Shown: positions 42,045 to 50,236, counted from the stretch's first letter. The stretch is 64,000 bases of DNA from Kribbella sindirgiensis (GCF_004331435.1 NZ_SJKA01000013.1:62001-126000); one strand, 5' to 3'. A program made the numbers and translations. Notes: generated from the letters alone by a model not told the origin.

Positions 42045-42791
42045 CTAGCGGCCCTGGTTCTTGACGGCTTCTATGGCGGCCTTGGCGGCTTGGGGGTCGA
42101 GGTATTCGCCGCCGGGGGTGAGGGGCTCGAAGTTGTCGTTGAGTTCGTAGTAGAGGGGGATGCCGGTCGGGATGTTGAGGCCGACCACGGTCTGCTCGTC
42201 GAGGTGGTCGAGGTGCTTGACCAGGGCGCGGAGCGAGTTGCCGTGGGCCGTGACCAGCACCGTCTTCCCGGCGCGCAGGTCCGGCACGATCGCGTCGTAC
42301 CAGTAGGGCAGCATCCGCTCGACGACGTCCTTCAGGCACTCGGTCGCGGGCAGGATCTCCGGCGGCAGGGCGGCGTACCGCGGGTCGCCGGCCTGGTCGA
42401 ACTCGGAGCCGCGCTCGATCGCCGGCGGCGGCGTGTCGTACGAACGGCGGAACAGCATGAACTGCTCCTCGCCGAGCTCCTCCAGGGTCTGCTTCTTGTC
42501 CTTGCCCTGCAGGCCGCCGTAGTGCCGCTCGTTCAGCCGCCAGGAGCGCCGTACGTCGATCCACTGGCGCCCGGCCTCCTCGAGCGCGATGTTCGCGGTG
42601 CGGATCGCGCGGCGCAGCACCGAGGTGTGCAGTACGTCGGGGAGCAGGTCGCGCTCGAGCAGCAACTGACCGCCGCGATGCGCCTCCTCGACGCCCTGGG
42701 CGTTCAGGTCGACGTCGACCCAGCCGGTGAAGAGGTTCTTGGCGTTCCAGTCGCTGTGGCCGTGGCGGAGCAGGATCAGGCGATAGGTCAT
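42045..42791 (-). CDS. gpmA: 2,3-bisphosphoglycerate-dependent phosphoglycerate mutase
   Basis: 248 residues. LLRHGHSDWNAKNLFTGW holds the phospho-accepting His, ERHYGGLQGKDK the substrate loop, and VTAHGNSLRALVKHL the second His. It interconverts 3- and 2-phosphoglycerate in glycolysis. Its -10 element overlaps the stop codon of the upstream YbjN gene. The mshA-ybjN-gpmA order is typical of actinomycetes. Confidence 0.96.
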   Translation of the reverse strand: MTYRLILLRHGHSDWNAKNLFTGWVDVDLNAQGVEEAHRGGQLLLERDLLPDVLHTSVLRRAIRTANIALEEAGRQWIDVRRSWRLNERHYGGLQGKDKKQTLEELGEEQFMLFRRSYDTPPPAIERGSEFDQAGDPRYAALPPEILPATECLKDVVERMLPYWYDAIVPDLRAGKTVLVTAHGNSLRALVKHLDHLDEQTVVGLNIPTGIPLYYELNDNFEPLTPGGEYLDPQAAKAAIEAVKNQGR

Positions 42792-42797
42792 ACCCGC

Positions 42798-42803
42798 ATG
42801 CTA
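42798..42803 (-). promoter_or_regulatory. -10 element of gpmA
   Basis: Minus-strand TAGCAT lies 6 bases before the ATG and includes the stop codon of the YbjN-domain gene (42801-42803). GCGGGT in the gap could also act as a weak ribosome site. Confidence 0.5.
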
Positions 42804-43289
42804 TCGAGGCTCCAGCCAGCCCTTGAACGCGTCCAGGTTTCGGGTCGACTCGCCGCGCGCCACCCGCCAGTCGTACTCGCGCCGGATCGACGACGCGAAG
42901 CCCAGTTCGAGGATCGTGTTGAACGACGAGTCCGCGTACTCGAGCACCGCGCCGAGCAACCGGTCGACCTCACCGGGTGTGATCGCGTGCAGCGGAACCC
43001 GTCCGTCCAGGTGGATGTCGCCCAGGTGGTCGACGGCGAACGCGACGCCGTACATCTTCAGGTTCCGCTCCAGCAGCCACCGGTACACGGCCGCGTGGTT
43101 CTCGTCCGGGTGCCGCGCGACGAACGCGTGCACCTGGACCGCCTGCGCGCCGACCGTCAGCGAGACAGTGGTCTTCAGCTTCCGCTCCCCCGGCAGGTCC
43201 GCGCTGAAGACACCCGGCTCACTCTCGGTGAACTCGAGCTCGTTCTCGGTCAGCACCTGGCGGATCACGTCCGCCGCAGAAACTCTCAC
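42801..43289 (-). CDS. YbjN-domain protein
   Basis: 162 residues from GTG at 43289, chosen for a GGAGG site 8 bases upstream and the 4-base GTGA overlap with the mshA stop. It contains the single YbjN fold: an LKTTVSLTVGAQAVQVHAFV strand series and helix VDRLLGAVLEYADSSFNTILE. YbjN proteins are small putative chaperone-like or signalling proteins with no assigned chemistry. Consistently linked to mshA in actinobacteria, hence a possible role in redox or thiol metabolism (inference). Confidence 0.88.
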   Translation of the reverse strand: MRVSAADVIRQVLTENELEFTESEPGVFSADLPGERKLKTTVSLTVGAQAVQVHAFVARHPDENHAAVYRWLLERNLKMYGVAFAVDHLGDIHLDGRVPLHAITPGEVDRLLGAVLEYADSSFNTILELGFASSIRREYDWRVARGESTRNLDAFKGWLEPR

Positions 43290-44566
43290 CCGGCTACCTC
43301 CGCGGCAATCTCGGCCGCCATCGTTGTCGCGGCGGTCCGGTACGCCGCCAGCGTGTTCCGCGCGGTCAGCTCCCAGCCGAACCCCCGTGCGTGCCCGACC
43401 GCCGCGTGGCTCATGCTCTCGCGGACGGCCGGATCCGTCGCGATCCGCGCCAGCGCGTCGGCGAAGTCGTCCACCGCGTGCCCGCGGACCAGGAACCCGG
43501 TCCGCCCGTCCAGCACCGCCGTACTCAGGCCGCCGACGGCCGCCGCGACCACCGGCGTACCGCAGGCCTGGGCCTCCAGCGCGACCAGACCGAAGGACTC
43601 CGAGTACGACGGTACGCAGACGACCGAGGCCGCGCGGTACCACGAGGCCAGCCGCGCGCGCTCCATCGGCTTCACGAATCTCGTCACGTCGGAGATCCCG
43701 AGCGCCCGCGCCAGCTCGGCGTGCGACTCGGGGTGCTCCATGCCGTTGCCGGACGGCCCGCCGATGATCGCGACCACCAGCCGCGACCGCAGCGACGGGT
43801 CCCGCTCGAGCATCCGCGCCGCCGCCCGGATCAGCAGATCGGGCGCCTTCAACGGCTGGATCCGCCCGACGAACGCCAGTACGACGGCATCCTCGGGCAA
43901 CCCGACCTCGCGCCGCGCCTGGGCCTGATCCGCGGGATGGAACAGCTCCAGGTCGACCCCCGGGTTCACCACGCCGACCTTCGCCGACTGGGCGCCGTAC
44001 AGGTCGATCAGTTCGCGGGCCTCGTCGCCGGTGTTGGCCAGCAGGCGATCCGCGGCCTCGACGACCTGCTCCTCACCGATCAGCCGCGCGGGCGGTTCGG
44101 GTACGTCGTCGTCCGCGAGGCTGGCGTTCTTCACCTTGGCCATCGTGTGCATGGTGTGAACCAGTGGGACTGCCCAACGATCGCGGGCGAGCAGGCCGAC
44201 CTGGCCGGACAACCAGTAGTGCGAGTGGATCACGTCGTACCAACCGGGCTCGTGGATCGCCTCGGCGCGCAGGACGGCGCGCGCGAACGTGCACAGCTGG
44301 GCCGGGAGCTCGTTCTTCGTCAGGCCCTCGTACGGGCCGGCGGCGACGTTGCGGACGGTCACGCCGGGCATCAGCTCGACCCGGGCCGGCAGCGCCGACG
44401 CGGTCGCCCGGGTGAAGACATCGACCTCGATCCCCAGGCCGGCCAGCTGTTTGGACAGCTCCACGACGTACACGTTCATCCCACCGGCGTCCCCGGTCCC
44501 CGGCTGGTCGAGCGGTGACGTGTGCAGGCTGATCATCGCGACCCGCCGGAGGGGAGATTCGATCAC
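43286..44566 (-). CDS. mshA: D-inositol-3-phosphate glycosyltransferase (mycothiol synthesis)
   Basis: 426 residues from GTG at 44566, which sits 6 bases behind TACGCT; a 35-residue longer form has no start signal. GT4 fold: AMISLHTSPLDQPGTGDAGGMNVYV (N-domain), LANTGDEARELIDLYG, VNPGVDLELFHP, VGRIQPLKAPDLLI, and ESFGLVALEAQACGTPVVA (the E-x7-E motif). It transfers GlcNAc from UDP-GlcNAc to inositol-3-phosphate, the first step of mycothiol synthesis. Confidence 0.95.
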   Translation of the reverse strand: MIESPLRRVAMISLHTSPLDQPGTGDAGGMNVYVVELSKQLAGLGIEVDVFTRATASALPARVELMPGVTVRNVAAGPYEGLTKNELPAQLCTFARAVLRAEAIHEPGWYDVIHSHYWLSGQVGLLARDRWAVPLVHTMHTMAKVKNASLADDDVPEPPARLIGEEQVVEAADRLLANTGDEARELIDLYGAQSAKVGVVNPGVDLELFHPADQAQARREVGLPEDAVVLAFVGRIQPLKAPDLLIRAAARMLERDPSLRSRLVVAIIGGPSGNGMEHPESHAELARALGISDVTRFVKPMERARLASWYRAASVVCVPSYSESFGLVALEAQACGTPVVAAAVGGLSTAVLDGRTGFLVRGHAVDDFADALARIATDPAVRESMSHAAVGHARGFGWELTARNTLAAYRTAATTMAAEIAAEVAG

Positions 44567-44572
44567 CCGCTC

Positions 44573-44578
44573 AGCGTA
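44573..44578 (-). promoter_or_regulatory. -10 element of mshA (leaderless)
   Basis: Minus-strand TACGCT lies 6 bases before the GTG; no ribosome site. This supports the shorter start. Confidence 0.5.
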
Positions 44579-44711
44579 ACTCCGGGGCTCCTGCGGGGAA
44601 TCAGGACTTCTCCCTATCCCGCGGCGTCCGGCCTTTGGTGGGCCTACCTCCACCCCCACTGGCGGACTCACACCACTGCTTCACCGGCCCTGCGCCGAAA
44701 GCATTGAGGAC

Positions 44712-45707
44712 ATGCGTACAGTCCTCGAAGAAGTCAGGTCCTGGCATCGCCCGTTGATGCTGATGGTGCTCGCCATGTCGGGTCTCGTCCTGACCGCCGG
44801 CGTCGGTCTCGCACTCGACGGCCGCGAGATCCTCAACGAGTCCGTGTGGCTCAAACCGTTCAAGTTCGGCCTGTCGTTCGTCCTGTACGGCGCGACGCTC
44901 GCGTGGCTGCTTTCCAAGCTGCGTAAGGCGAAACGCTTCGGCTGGTGGACCGGGACCGTGTTCGCGGTCACCGGGATCGTCGACGTCGGGTTCATCGCCG
45001 TCCAGGCCGCGCGCGGGACGTTCAGCCACTTCAACGCCAACTCCGACACCTTCAACCAGGTCGGCCAGCAGGTCTTCATGTCCGGTGTCATGGGGCTGTT
45101 CGGGGCGAGTCTGGTGGTCGCGATCATGCTGCTGTTCCAGCGGATCGGCGACGCCCCGCTGAACCGGGCGATCCGGGTCGGCCTCGGGCTGGCCGTCGCC
45201 GGCATGGGGCTCGCGTTCTACCTGGTCGGTTCGCAGAGCCAGCGGCAAGAGGTCACGGACGCGTACGGCCACCCGGTCACGCTGGCCGGCAGCCACGGCA
45301 TCGGCGTCGAGGCGGGTGGTCCCGGTATGCCGTTGACCAACTGGAGCACCGACGGCGGCGACCTGCGGATCCCGCACTTCGTCGGGCTGCACGCGATCCA
45401 CTTCCTGCTGCTGACGGTCCTCGCGCTGAGCCTGCTCGCCGCGCGGGTCGAGTGGCTGCGCCCGGAACGCGTCCGGCACCGTCTGGTCGGCGTCGCGGCC
45501 TTCGGGTACACCGGAGTGATGGTCACCGTGACCGTCCAGGCGTTCCGCGGGCAGGCACTGATCCACCCCGACGTACAGACGCTGGGCATGCTGGGTGGAT
45601 TCCTGGCCGTGAGCCTGGTTGCGCTGGCCGGTGTGATCACGGCGGCCCGGCGGCCGGTGAGACGGCCCGTCGAGCGCGCCGAGGGCTTTGAGAAACTTGA
45701 GGTATGA
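44712..45707 (+). CDS. Polytopic membrane protein, function unknown
   Basis: 331 residues with about seven to eight membrane helices, for example LMLMVLAMSGLVLTAGVGLAL, LSFVLYGATLAWLL, VFMSGVMGLFGASLVVAIML, FVGLHAIHFLLLTVLALSLL and GGFLAVSLVALAGVITAA. A long loop (about 178-215) is Gly-rich and polar. His residues in helices (GLHAIHF) could bind metal or heme, but no known motif is present. The ATG is preceded by GAGGA. It overlaps the following SDR gene by 4 bases. Confidence 0.8.
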   Translation: MRTVLEEVRSWHRPLMLMVLAMSGLVLTAGVGLALDGREILNESVWLKPFKFGLSFVLYGATLAWLLSKLRKAKRFGWWTGTVFAVTGIVDVGFIAVQAARGTFSHFNANSDTFNQVGQQVFMSGVMGLFGASLVVAIMLLFQRIGDAPLNRAIRVGLGLAVAGMGLAFYLVGSQSQRQEVTDAYGHPVTLAGSHGIGVEAGGPGMPLTNWSTDGGDLRIPHFVGLHAIHFLLLTVLALSLLAARVEWLRPERVRHRLVGVAAFGYTGVMVTVTVQAFRGQALIHPDVQTLGMLGGFLAVSLVALAGVITAARRPVRRPVERAEGFEKLEV

Positions 45708-46450
45708 CTTCGAGCGATCGTCCTCTGGCCGTGGTGACCGGTGCTAGCAGCGGGATCGGGGCCGCGTCGGCGCGGTACCTCGCCCGCGAGGGGTTCGAGG
45801 TGATCTGCGCCGCCCGGCGGCTGGACCGGATCGAGGCGCTGGCCAAGGAGATCGACGGCCGCGCGGTGCAGTGCGACGTCACGTCCGCCGAGGACGTCGC
45901 CGCACTCACCGCGGCGGTCGGGGACGAGCTGCAGGTGCTGGTGAACAACGCCGGCGGGGCGTTCGGCCTGGAGCCGGTCGCGGACGCCGATCTGGATGCC
46001 TGGCGGCGGATGTACGAGGTGAACGTGATCGCGGTCGCCGCGGTCACCAAGTCGTTGCTTCCGGCACTGATCGCCGGGCGCGGCACGATCATCGTGATGG
46101 GGTCGACGGCCGGCCAGGTCGCGTACGAGGGCGGCGGCGGGTACGTCGCCGCGAAGCACGGTGCGAAGGCCGTCGTCGACACACTCCGTCTGGAGCTGTA
46201 CGACCAGCCGGTCCGGGTCAGCGAGATCGCCCCCGGCATGGTCCAGAGCGAAGGCTTCGCACTGACCCGCTTCGGCGGCGACCGGTCCAAGGCCGACGCC
46301 GTGTACGCCGGAGTCCGCGAACCGCTCACGTCCGAGGACGTCGCCGACATCGTCGCCTGGATCGCCACCCGCCCCGCCCACGTCAACATCGACCGCATCA
46401 CCGTCCGCCCCCGAGCCCAGGCCGCCCAGCACAAGGTCCACCGCGAGTAG
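45704..46450 (+). CDS. Short-chain dehydrogenase/reductase (YdfG-like)
   Basis: 248 residues. VVTGASSGIGAASARYLAREG cofactor motif, VNNAGGAFG, catalytic Tyr-x3-Lys in YVAAKHG. The C-terminus EDVADIVAWIATRPAHVNIDRI matches YdfG/serine-3-dehydrogenase-type NADP enzymes that reduce 3-hydroxy acids. Expressed with the upstream membrane protein (4-base overlap). Substrate unknown. Confidence 0.92.
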   Translation: MTSSDRPLAVVTGASSGIGAASARYLAREGFEVICAARRLDRIEALAKEIDGRAVQCDVTSAEDVAALTAAVGDELQVLVNNAGGAFGLEPVADADLDAWRRMYEVNVIAVAAVTKSLLPALIAGRGTIIVMGSTAGQVAYEGGGGYVAAKHGAKAVVDTLRLELYDQPVRVSEIAPGMVQSEGFALTRFGGDRSKADAVYAGVREPLTSEDVADIVAWIATRPAHVNIDRITVRPRAQAAQHKVHRE

Positions 46451-46494
46451 GTGGGTGTAGGACTGGACGGGGAGTGCTGCGCTCCACGACTTGC

Positions 46495-47310
46495 TCAGTA
46501 CATCCCTTTGGTTCCGTGAACGGAGCCCGGCGGATACTGTCCCCTTAGCTCGGACGCGAGATGCTCGAGGTCGGGATAGATGTCACCCGGCCTGTAGCCG
46601 CAGATCTCGACCTGCCTGGCGAACTGCCACACTGCGCTTCTCGGGATGACCAACTTCTCGAGGAAGATGGGCGCGTCCTCGAGGTGATTGAGCACGCCGT
46701 AGTCCGGTGAATGAATCGTGAAGCAACCCTGCTGCACAAACATCCGGATATCGGTCTCCGATGCCATCGCGGCCAGCACCCTGTCTGGTCGCCTGTGCAG
46801 ATCCGCATCATCCTTCTCACGGAACGCGCCCCCGAGTAGTCCGCTGCACTCGCCCGAAGCGATCGACGGAGTGACGTCGACATGACTGACATGTCTGTTC
46901 AGATCGTGCGGGGCGAGGATCCAGATTGCTGCATCGACCGGCGGGAACGGCTCCTGGTCTCTGGGCAGATAGCGCTCGATCGCGAAGTAGGCGGCGACGA
47001 GTGGCGAACGACTCCAGTCCAGCAGCCGCGTGGGCAACCCGTAGTGCTGCATCAAGCTCAGCCAGCCGGCGTGGTCGTCGTAGCTCGGAGTGTTCGGATA
47101 CCTGATGGCCGCCCTGGTACGGAATCGGTGGGTGAAGTTCCGCTCATCCGGCAGGCTGTAGGGGCCATGGTGCGGCCGAGGTCGCCAGATCGACGGCGCG
47201 ACAGACCAGCTTGCGTCGTGCTGTCCACGGAACCACAACGGTCTCATCTGCCCATGGGAATGCCGCTCGATTGCTTCTACCAGCTCGCCGATGCTGCCGA
47301 TCTCTGTCAT
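46495..47310 (-). CDS. FRG-domain protein
   Basis: 271 residues from ATG at 47310 (GGAGGGGG upstream). The FRG signature PLWFRGQHDASWSVAPSIWR opens the domain, followed by LMQHYGLPTRLLDWSRSPLVAAYFAI, the second conserved block. The domain is of unknown biochemical role and is often found in phage- or mobile-element-linked genes. Base composition is lower in GC than in neighbours, suggesting acquisition. It stands alone between the SDR gene and the XRE regulator. Confidence 0.85.
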   Translation of the reverse strand: MTEIGSIGELVEAIERHSHGQMRPLWFRGQHDASWSVAPSIWRPRPHHGPYSLPDERNFTHRFRTRAAIRYPNTPSYDDHAGWLSLMQHYGLPTRLLDWSRSPLVAAYFAIERYLPRDQEPFPPVDAAIWILAPHDLNRHVSHVDVTPSIASGECSGLLGGAFREKDDADLHRRPDRVLAAMASETDIRMFVQQGCFTIHSPDYGVLNHLEDAPIFLEKLVIPRSAVWQFARQVEICGYRPGDIYPDLEHLASELRGQYPPGSVHGTKGMY

Positions 47311-47399
47311 CAGACCCCCTCCTCCAGCACAGGCGGGCGAGCCTACTCGGGTTGACGACTCCTCACGAGCCTTCACGTGAGCCGACTCACGGCAGGCGT

Positions 47400-47415
47400 G
47401 CTTGCAATTGCAAGC
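47400..47415. promoter_or_regulatory. 16-bp perfect palindrome upstream of the XRE regulator
   Basis: GCTTGCAATTGCAAGC reads the same on both strands, and a further half-site GCTTGC follows at 47417-47422. It lies 22 bases before the XRE start, where autoregulation is expected, in the gap shared with the divergent FRG gene. Confidence 0.7.
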
Positions 47416-47437
47416 AGCTTGCTAGCACACTGGGGGT

Positions 47438-47824
47438 ATGGCCAAGTTGAGTGATCGGGCAGCGGGGGCGGTGGGCTCCGTCGGGGAGTACCTCGCCGAG
47501 CAGCGGCGGAACGCGCAGCTGTCGTTGCGGCAGTTGTCCGACCTGGCCGGAGTGTCGAACCCGTACCTGAGCCAGATCGAGCGCGGTCTGCGGAAGCCGT
47601 CGGCCGACGTACTGCAGCAGCTCGCGAAGGCGTTGCGGATCTCCGCGGAGACCCTCTACGTACGGGCCGGCATTCTCGATCCGGACGAGAGCCAGGAGGG
47701 CAAACAGCCCTCCGGTGTGGTCGACGCCGTCCTGCTCGACCCGGCGCTGAGCGAACGGCAGAAGCGTGTCCTGCTGGACGTCTACGCGTCGTTCGTCCGC
47801 GAGAACACCCCATCTACTGACTAG
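47438..47824 (+). CDS. XRE-family helix-turn-helix regulator
   Basis: 128 residues. Cro/CI-type HTH about 18-72: LRQLSDLAGVSNPYLSQIERG, then KPSADVLQQLAKALRI. The C-terminal half is helical (LSERQKRVLLDVYASF). GGGGGT precedes the ATG. The following HbhA-like and DUF2516 genes reproduce the mycobacterial Rv0474-hbhA-Rv0476 order, so this is the Rv0474-type regulator. Confidence 0.92.
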   Translation: MAKLSDRAAGAVGSVGEYLAEQRRNAQLSLRQLSDLAGVSNPYLSQIERGLRKPSADVLQQLAKALRISAETLYVRAGILDPDESQEGKQPSGVVDAVLLDPALSERQKRVLLDVYASFVRENTPSTD

Positions 47825-47857
47825 CACCTGCTGAAAACACCCCCGAGGAGAAGCCTG

Positions 47858-48391
47858 ATGGCTACCCGTACGCCTGTTACCCCGTTCTACGCGATCGCCG
47901 GCGCCGGCGACCTCGCGGTCGAGAAGGTCCGCGCTGTCGGCGAGGACGTGACCGCCCGGTTCGCGAAGCTCGACCAGAAGAACCTGCAGACCGAGCTCAC
48001 CAAGGAGCTGACCAAGGCGCAGGCCGAGCTGACCAAGCGCTTCGAGGCGATCGTCGCCGACGCGCGCACCGCCCCGGCGAAGCTGCGTGAGCTGCCGAAG
48101 ACCGCGCAGGCCGGTTTCACCACCGTCCTCGGCCAGGCCGAGGAGACCTACGAGGACCTGGCCGGCCGCGGCAAGGACCTGGTCGAGCGGATCCGCCACC
48201 AGCAGGCGACCGAGGACCTGGTCAGCACCGCCAAGACCACGGTGAGCAAGGCCAAGGCCACCCGCACGACCGCGAAGAAGACCGCCACGAGCGCGACCCG
48301 CAACGTCAAGGCGACCGCGACCAGCGCCCGTAAGACCGCGAAGGCCGCCGCCAAGGCCGCCGAGTCCGCGGCCGACAAGGTCGGCGACTGA
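47858..48391 (+). CDS. HbhA-like Lys/Ala-rich protein
   Basis: 177 residues; GAGGAG lies 7 bases before the ATG. Residues 1-115 form a helical coiled-coil-like region (VTARFAKLDQKNLQTELTK, AQAELTKRF). The tail from about 125 is built of Lys-Ala-Thr repeats (KATRTTAKKTATSATRN, ARKTAKAAAKAAES), as in mycobacterial heparin-binding hemagglutinin and histone-like tails. It may bind nucleic acid, lipid or polyanions. The Lys density is lower than in mycobacterial HbhA, with Thr/Ala substitutions. Followed by a 9-bp hairpin. Confidence 0.82.
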   Translation: MATRTPVTPFYAIAGAGDLAVEKVRAVGEDVTARFAKLDQKNLQTELTKELTKAQAELTKRFEAIVADARTAPAKLRELPKTAQAGFTTVLGQAEETYEDLAGRGKDLVERIRHQQATEDLVSTAKTTVSKAKATRTTAKKTATSATRNVKATATSARKTAKAAAKAAESAADKVGD

Positions 48392-48410
48392 ACACACCAC
48401 AGACGGTGAC

Positions 48411-48434
48411 GATTCACCCCCGTCCGGGTGAATC
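48411..48434. terminator. Hairpin after the HbhA-like gene
   Basis: GATTCACCC (48411-48419) and GGGTGAATC (48426-48434), perfect 9-bp stem, 6-base loop, 20 bases past the stop. Confidence 0.65.
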
Positions 48435-48493
48435 CTGGGACCGGGCGGTCCACAGCTGCGACCGAGCAGAGGTGGGCCGCCCGTTCTGTCGGT

Positions 48494-48499
48494 TAGGCT
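48494..48499 (+). promoter_or_regulatory. -10 element of the DUF2516 gene (leaderless)
   Basis: TAGGCT ends 6 bases before the ATG at 48506; no ribosome site. Confidence 0.5.
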
Positions 48500-48505
48500 C
48501 GTAGC

Positions 48506-48847
48506 ATGATCACCTTCCGGAGCCTGATCCCCGGGTTCGACGATCCGCTGTCGGTCATCTGGTGGGTGCTGCTTGCGATCAAGCTGGTCGCACTCGCCGA
48601 CGCGGTCTTCCGGCCACGGGCGGTGTTCATCGCCGCCGACAAGCTCACCAAGCCCGGCTGGGTGCTGATCCTGGTCGTGTTCACGCTGAGTCAGGTGTTC
48701 CAGGGCTGGCTGAGCTTCTTCGGCCTGATCGGCATCGTCGCGTCCGCCGTGTACCTCGTGGACGCCCGCCCGGCCCTGCGCGCCGCCACCGGCCGTGGCC
48801 GCGGCGGCTGGGGCGTCCGCCGGCGGCGGGGCCCCCGCCCCCTGTAA
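48506..48847 (+). CDS. DUF2516-family membrane protein
   Basis: 113 residues with three hydrophobic helices (VIWWVLLAIKLVALADAVF, GWVLILVVFTLSQVF, FFGLIGIVASAVYLVDA) and a basic Arg/Gly tail. It corresponds by position and pattern to Rv0476. Function unknown. Confidence 0.85.
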   Translation: MITFRSLIPGFDDPLSVIWWVLLAIKLVALADAVFRPRAVFIAADKLTKPGWVLILVVFTLSQVFQGWLSFFGLIGIVASAVYLVDARPALRAATGRGRGGWGVRRRRGPRPL

Positions 48848-48946
48848 CCCACCCCACCAAGCACCACCGTGCCGCAGTACGCCGCCCTCGAATGCACCGC
48901 CAACAGCTGCGGGCTTGAACAGGTTCTCGTGGGTGCAGACAGGAAA

Positions 48947-48973
48947 TATCGGCACTTGTGACGGATGTGTTGG
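48947..48973. repeat. Diverged copy of the 33-bp module
   Basis: TATCGGCACTTGTGAC followed by GGATGTGTTGG parallels the arm at 22112-22144 (TATCCGGCTCTTGTGAC and TGATCCGTGGG). It lies in the gene-free stretch 48848-49444. Confidence 0.55.
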
Positions 48974-48993
48974 TCGGCTGGGTTGAGTTGAGG

Positions 48994-49110
48994 GTCACCG
49001 GGCGGCCGGTCGTCTGTGCATAGGACTGGATATCCCCTCATGTTGGGGCTTCTCCCCTCCCACACCAGCAGAGAACCCACAACAGCAGGGGATAACCGGG
49101 CCCCTCGGCA
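48994..49110. repeat. Palindromic intergenic repeat, copy B
   Basis: GTCACCGGGCGGCCGGTCG (48994-49012) is the exact reverse complement of 22400-22418. Downstream blocks GGATATCCCC, CTTCTCCCCTC, CCAGCAGAGAACCC and CAGGGGATAACC correspond to the blocks of copy A at 22338-22418. Together with the module at 48947 it shows the same composite as the 22-kb region. Confidence 0.65.
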
Positions 49111-49162
49111 ACCGGCCGACCACGCTCACCGTGCAGACGCAGCCCGCCGAAAGCTGCATCTC

Positions 49163-49245
49163 GACAGTACGTATACGTCTACTACCCGCCACCGCGCGCC
49201 GAGCGGCGGGCTGGCTCGCCGATCAGTGGACGTATACGTACTGTC
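49163..49245. repeat. 17-bp perfect inverted repeat with nested ACGTATACGT palindromes
   Basis: GACAGTACGTATACGTC (49163-49179) and GACGTATACGTACTGTC (49229-49245) are exact complements. Each contains the self-complementary ACGTATACGT, so every arm is also a protein-site-like palindrome. The 49-base interior has its own CCGCC/GGCGG stem. It lies in a gene-free stretch and is AT-richer than its surroundings. The rest of the stretch up to 49444 shows only small hairpins (for example CTGGGGAC/GTCCCCAG, 49316-49359). Confidence 0.75.
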
Positions 49246-49444
49246 ACCCTGCACAAGATCCGCAGCACAACCGCCCGGGCCCAGTCCAGAGCCCCACGCC
49301 CAACACCCCGGGTAGCTGGGGACGCTGACTGGCCACTTCAGGAACGTAGGAGTCCCCAGTCCCTGGACTTCGCCAGAATCCCTCCACTGATGTGCTGGAA
49401 ACTCTCCATCAAATGGAGCCAGGCCGGCGGGGTGGTGGGTGGGG

Positions 49445-50236
49445 TTACGAGCGGTAGACGATGACCTTGTCGCCGACGTGGATCTGGTCGAAGAGGATCT
49501 TGATCTTGGCCAGGTCGCGGACGTTCACGCAGCCGTGGGACGCGCCGTTGTACCCGCGGGCCGCGAAGTCCGACGAGTAGTGCACCGCCTGCCCGCCGCT
49601 GAAGAACATCGCGTACGGCATCTTCGAGTCGTACAGCTTCGAGACGTGGTTCCGGCTCTTCCAGCCGACCGTGAAGCTGCCTTCCCGGGTCGCGGTCTTC
49701 ACCGCACCGAACCGGACGTCCATCTGCATCTTCACCACGCCGTCGACGACGTACCGCAGCTTGCGGCTGGTCTTGTCGATGCACAGCGCCACACCGGTCG
49801 CGCAGCGGGCGTCGAGCTTCTTGCCGTTCACCACCGGCACCGGCGGGTACAGCTCGGTCTGCGTCGGCTCGTGGGTGACCTTCACCAACTGGTTCCAGGT
49901 GTTCTGATCGATGTACCCCAGCGGCGGAATGCCCTTCGACTTCTGGAACTTCTTCACCGCGGACCGGGTCATGGTGCCGAACTCGTTGTCCAGGTAGCGC
50001 TTCTCGAGCAGCTTCAGCTGCACCAGCCGCGCCTCGACCTTCCGGACGCTGGTCCCGCTGGACCCGTTCTTCCAGAGCGCTTTCGGGTAGATCGGCAGCT
50101 CGCCGCTGACCTCGAACGGCACCGTCTTCAGGTCCTGCGGGGCCGCGGTCGCGCTCGTTCCGGTACTCAGGAGTGCAGCAATCGCGCCCCCGACCACCAG
50201 CCCGCTCAGCAACTTGCGAATCAACAGCCCGCGCAT
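49445..50236 (-). CDS. Secreted L,D-transpeptidase with N-terminal peptidoglycan-binding domain
   Basis: 263 residues. Signal peptide (LIRKLLSGLVVGGAIAALL, cleavage near ATA), a peptidoglycan-binding_1 domain (VRKVEARLVQLKLLEKRYLDNEFG, then VKKFQKSKGI), and a YkuD domain (about 130-263) ending in NGASHGCVNVRDLAKI, with the catalytic Cys and His. It makes 3-3 crosslinks in peptidoglycan. GAGGGG precedes the ATG. A second YkuD gene lies at 50853-51440 on the same strand with strongly similar active-site sequence. Confidence 0.93.
   Translation of the reverse strand: MRGLLIRKLLSGLVVGGAIAALLSTGTSATAAPQDLKTVPFEVSGELPIYPKALWKNGSSGTSVRKVEARLVQLKLLEKRYLDNEFGTMTRSAVKKFQKSKGIPPLGYIDQNTWNQLVKVTHEPTQTELYPPVPVVNGKKLDARCATGVALCIDKTSRKLRYVVDGVVKMQMDVRFGAVKTATREGSFTVGWKSRNHVSKLYDSKMPYAMFFSGGQAVHYSSDFAARGYNGASHGCVNVRDLAKIKILFDQIHVGDKVIVYRS

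Noticed and set aside
49163..49245. Calling the inverted repeat an attachment site or centromere-like site
   Set aside because: The symmetry is real, but no integrase, resolvase or partition gene lies nearby, so it is listed only as a repeat.
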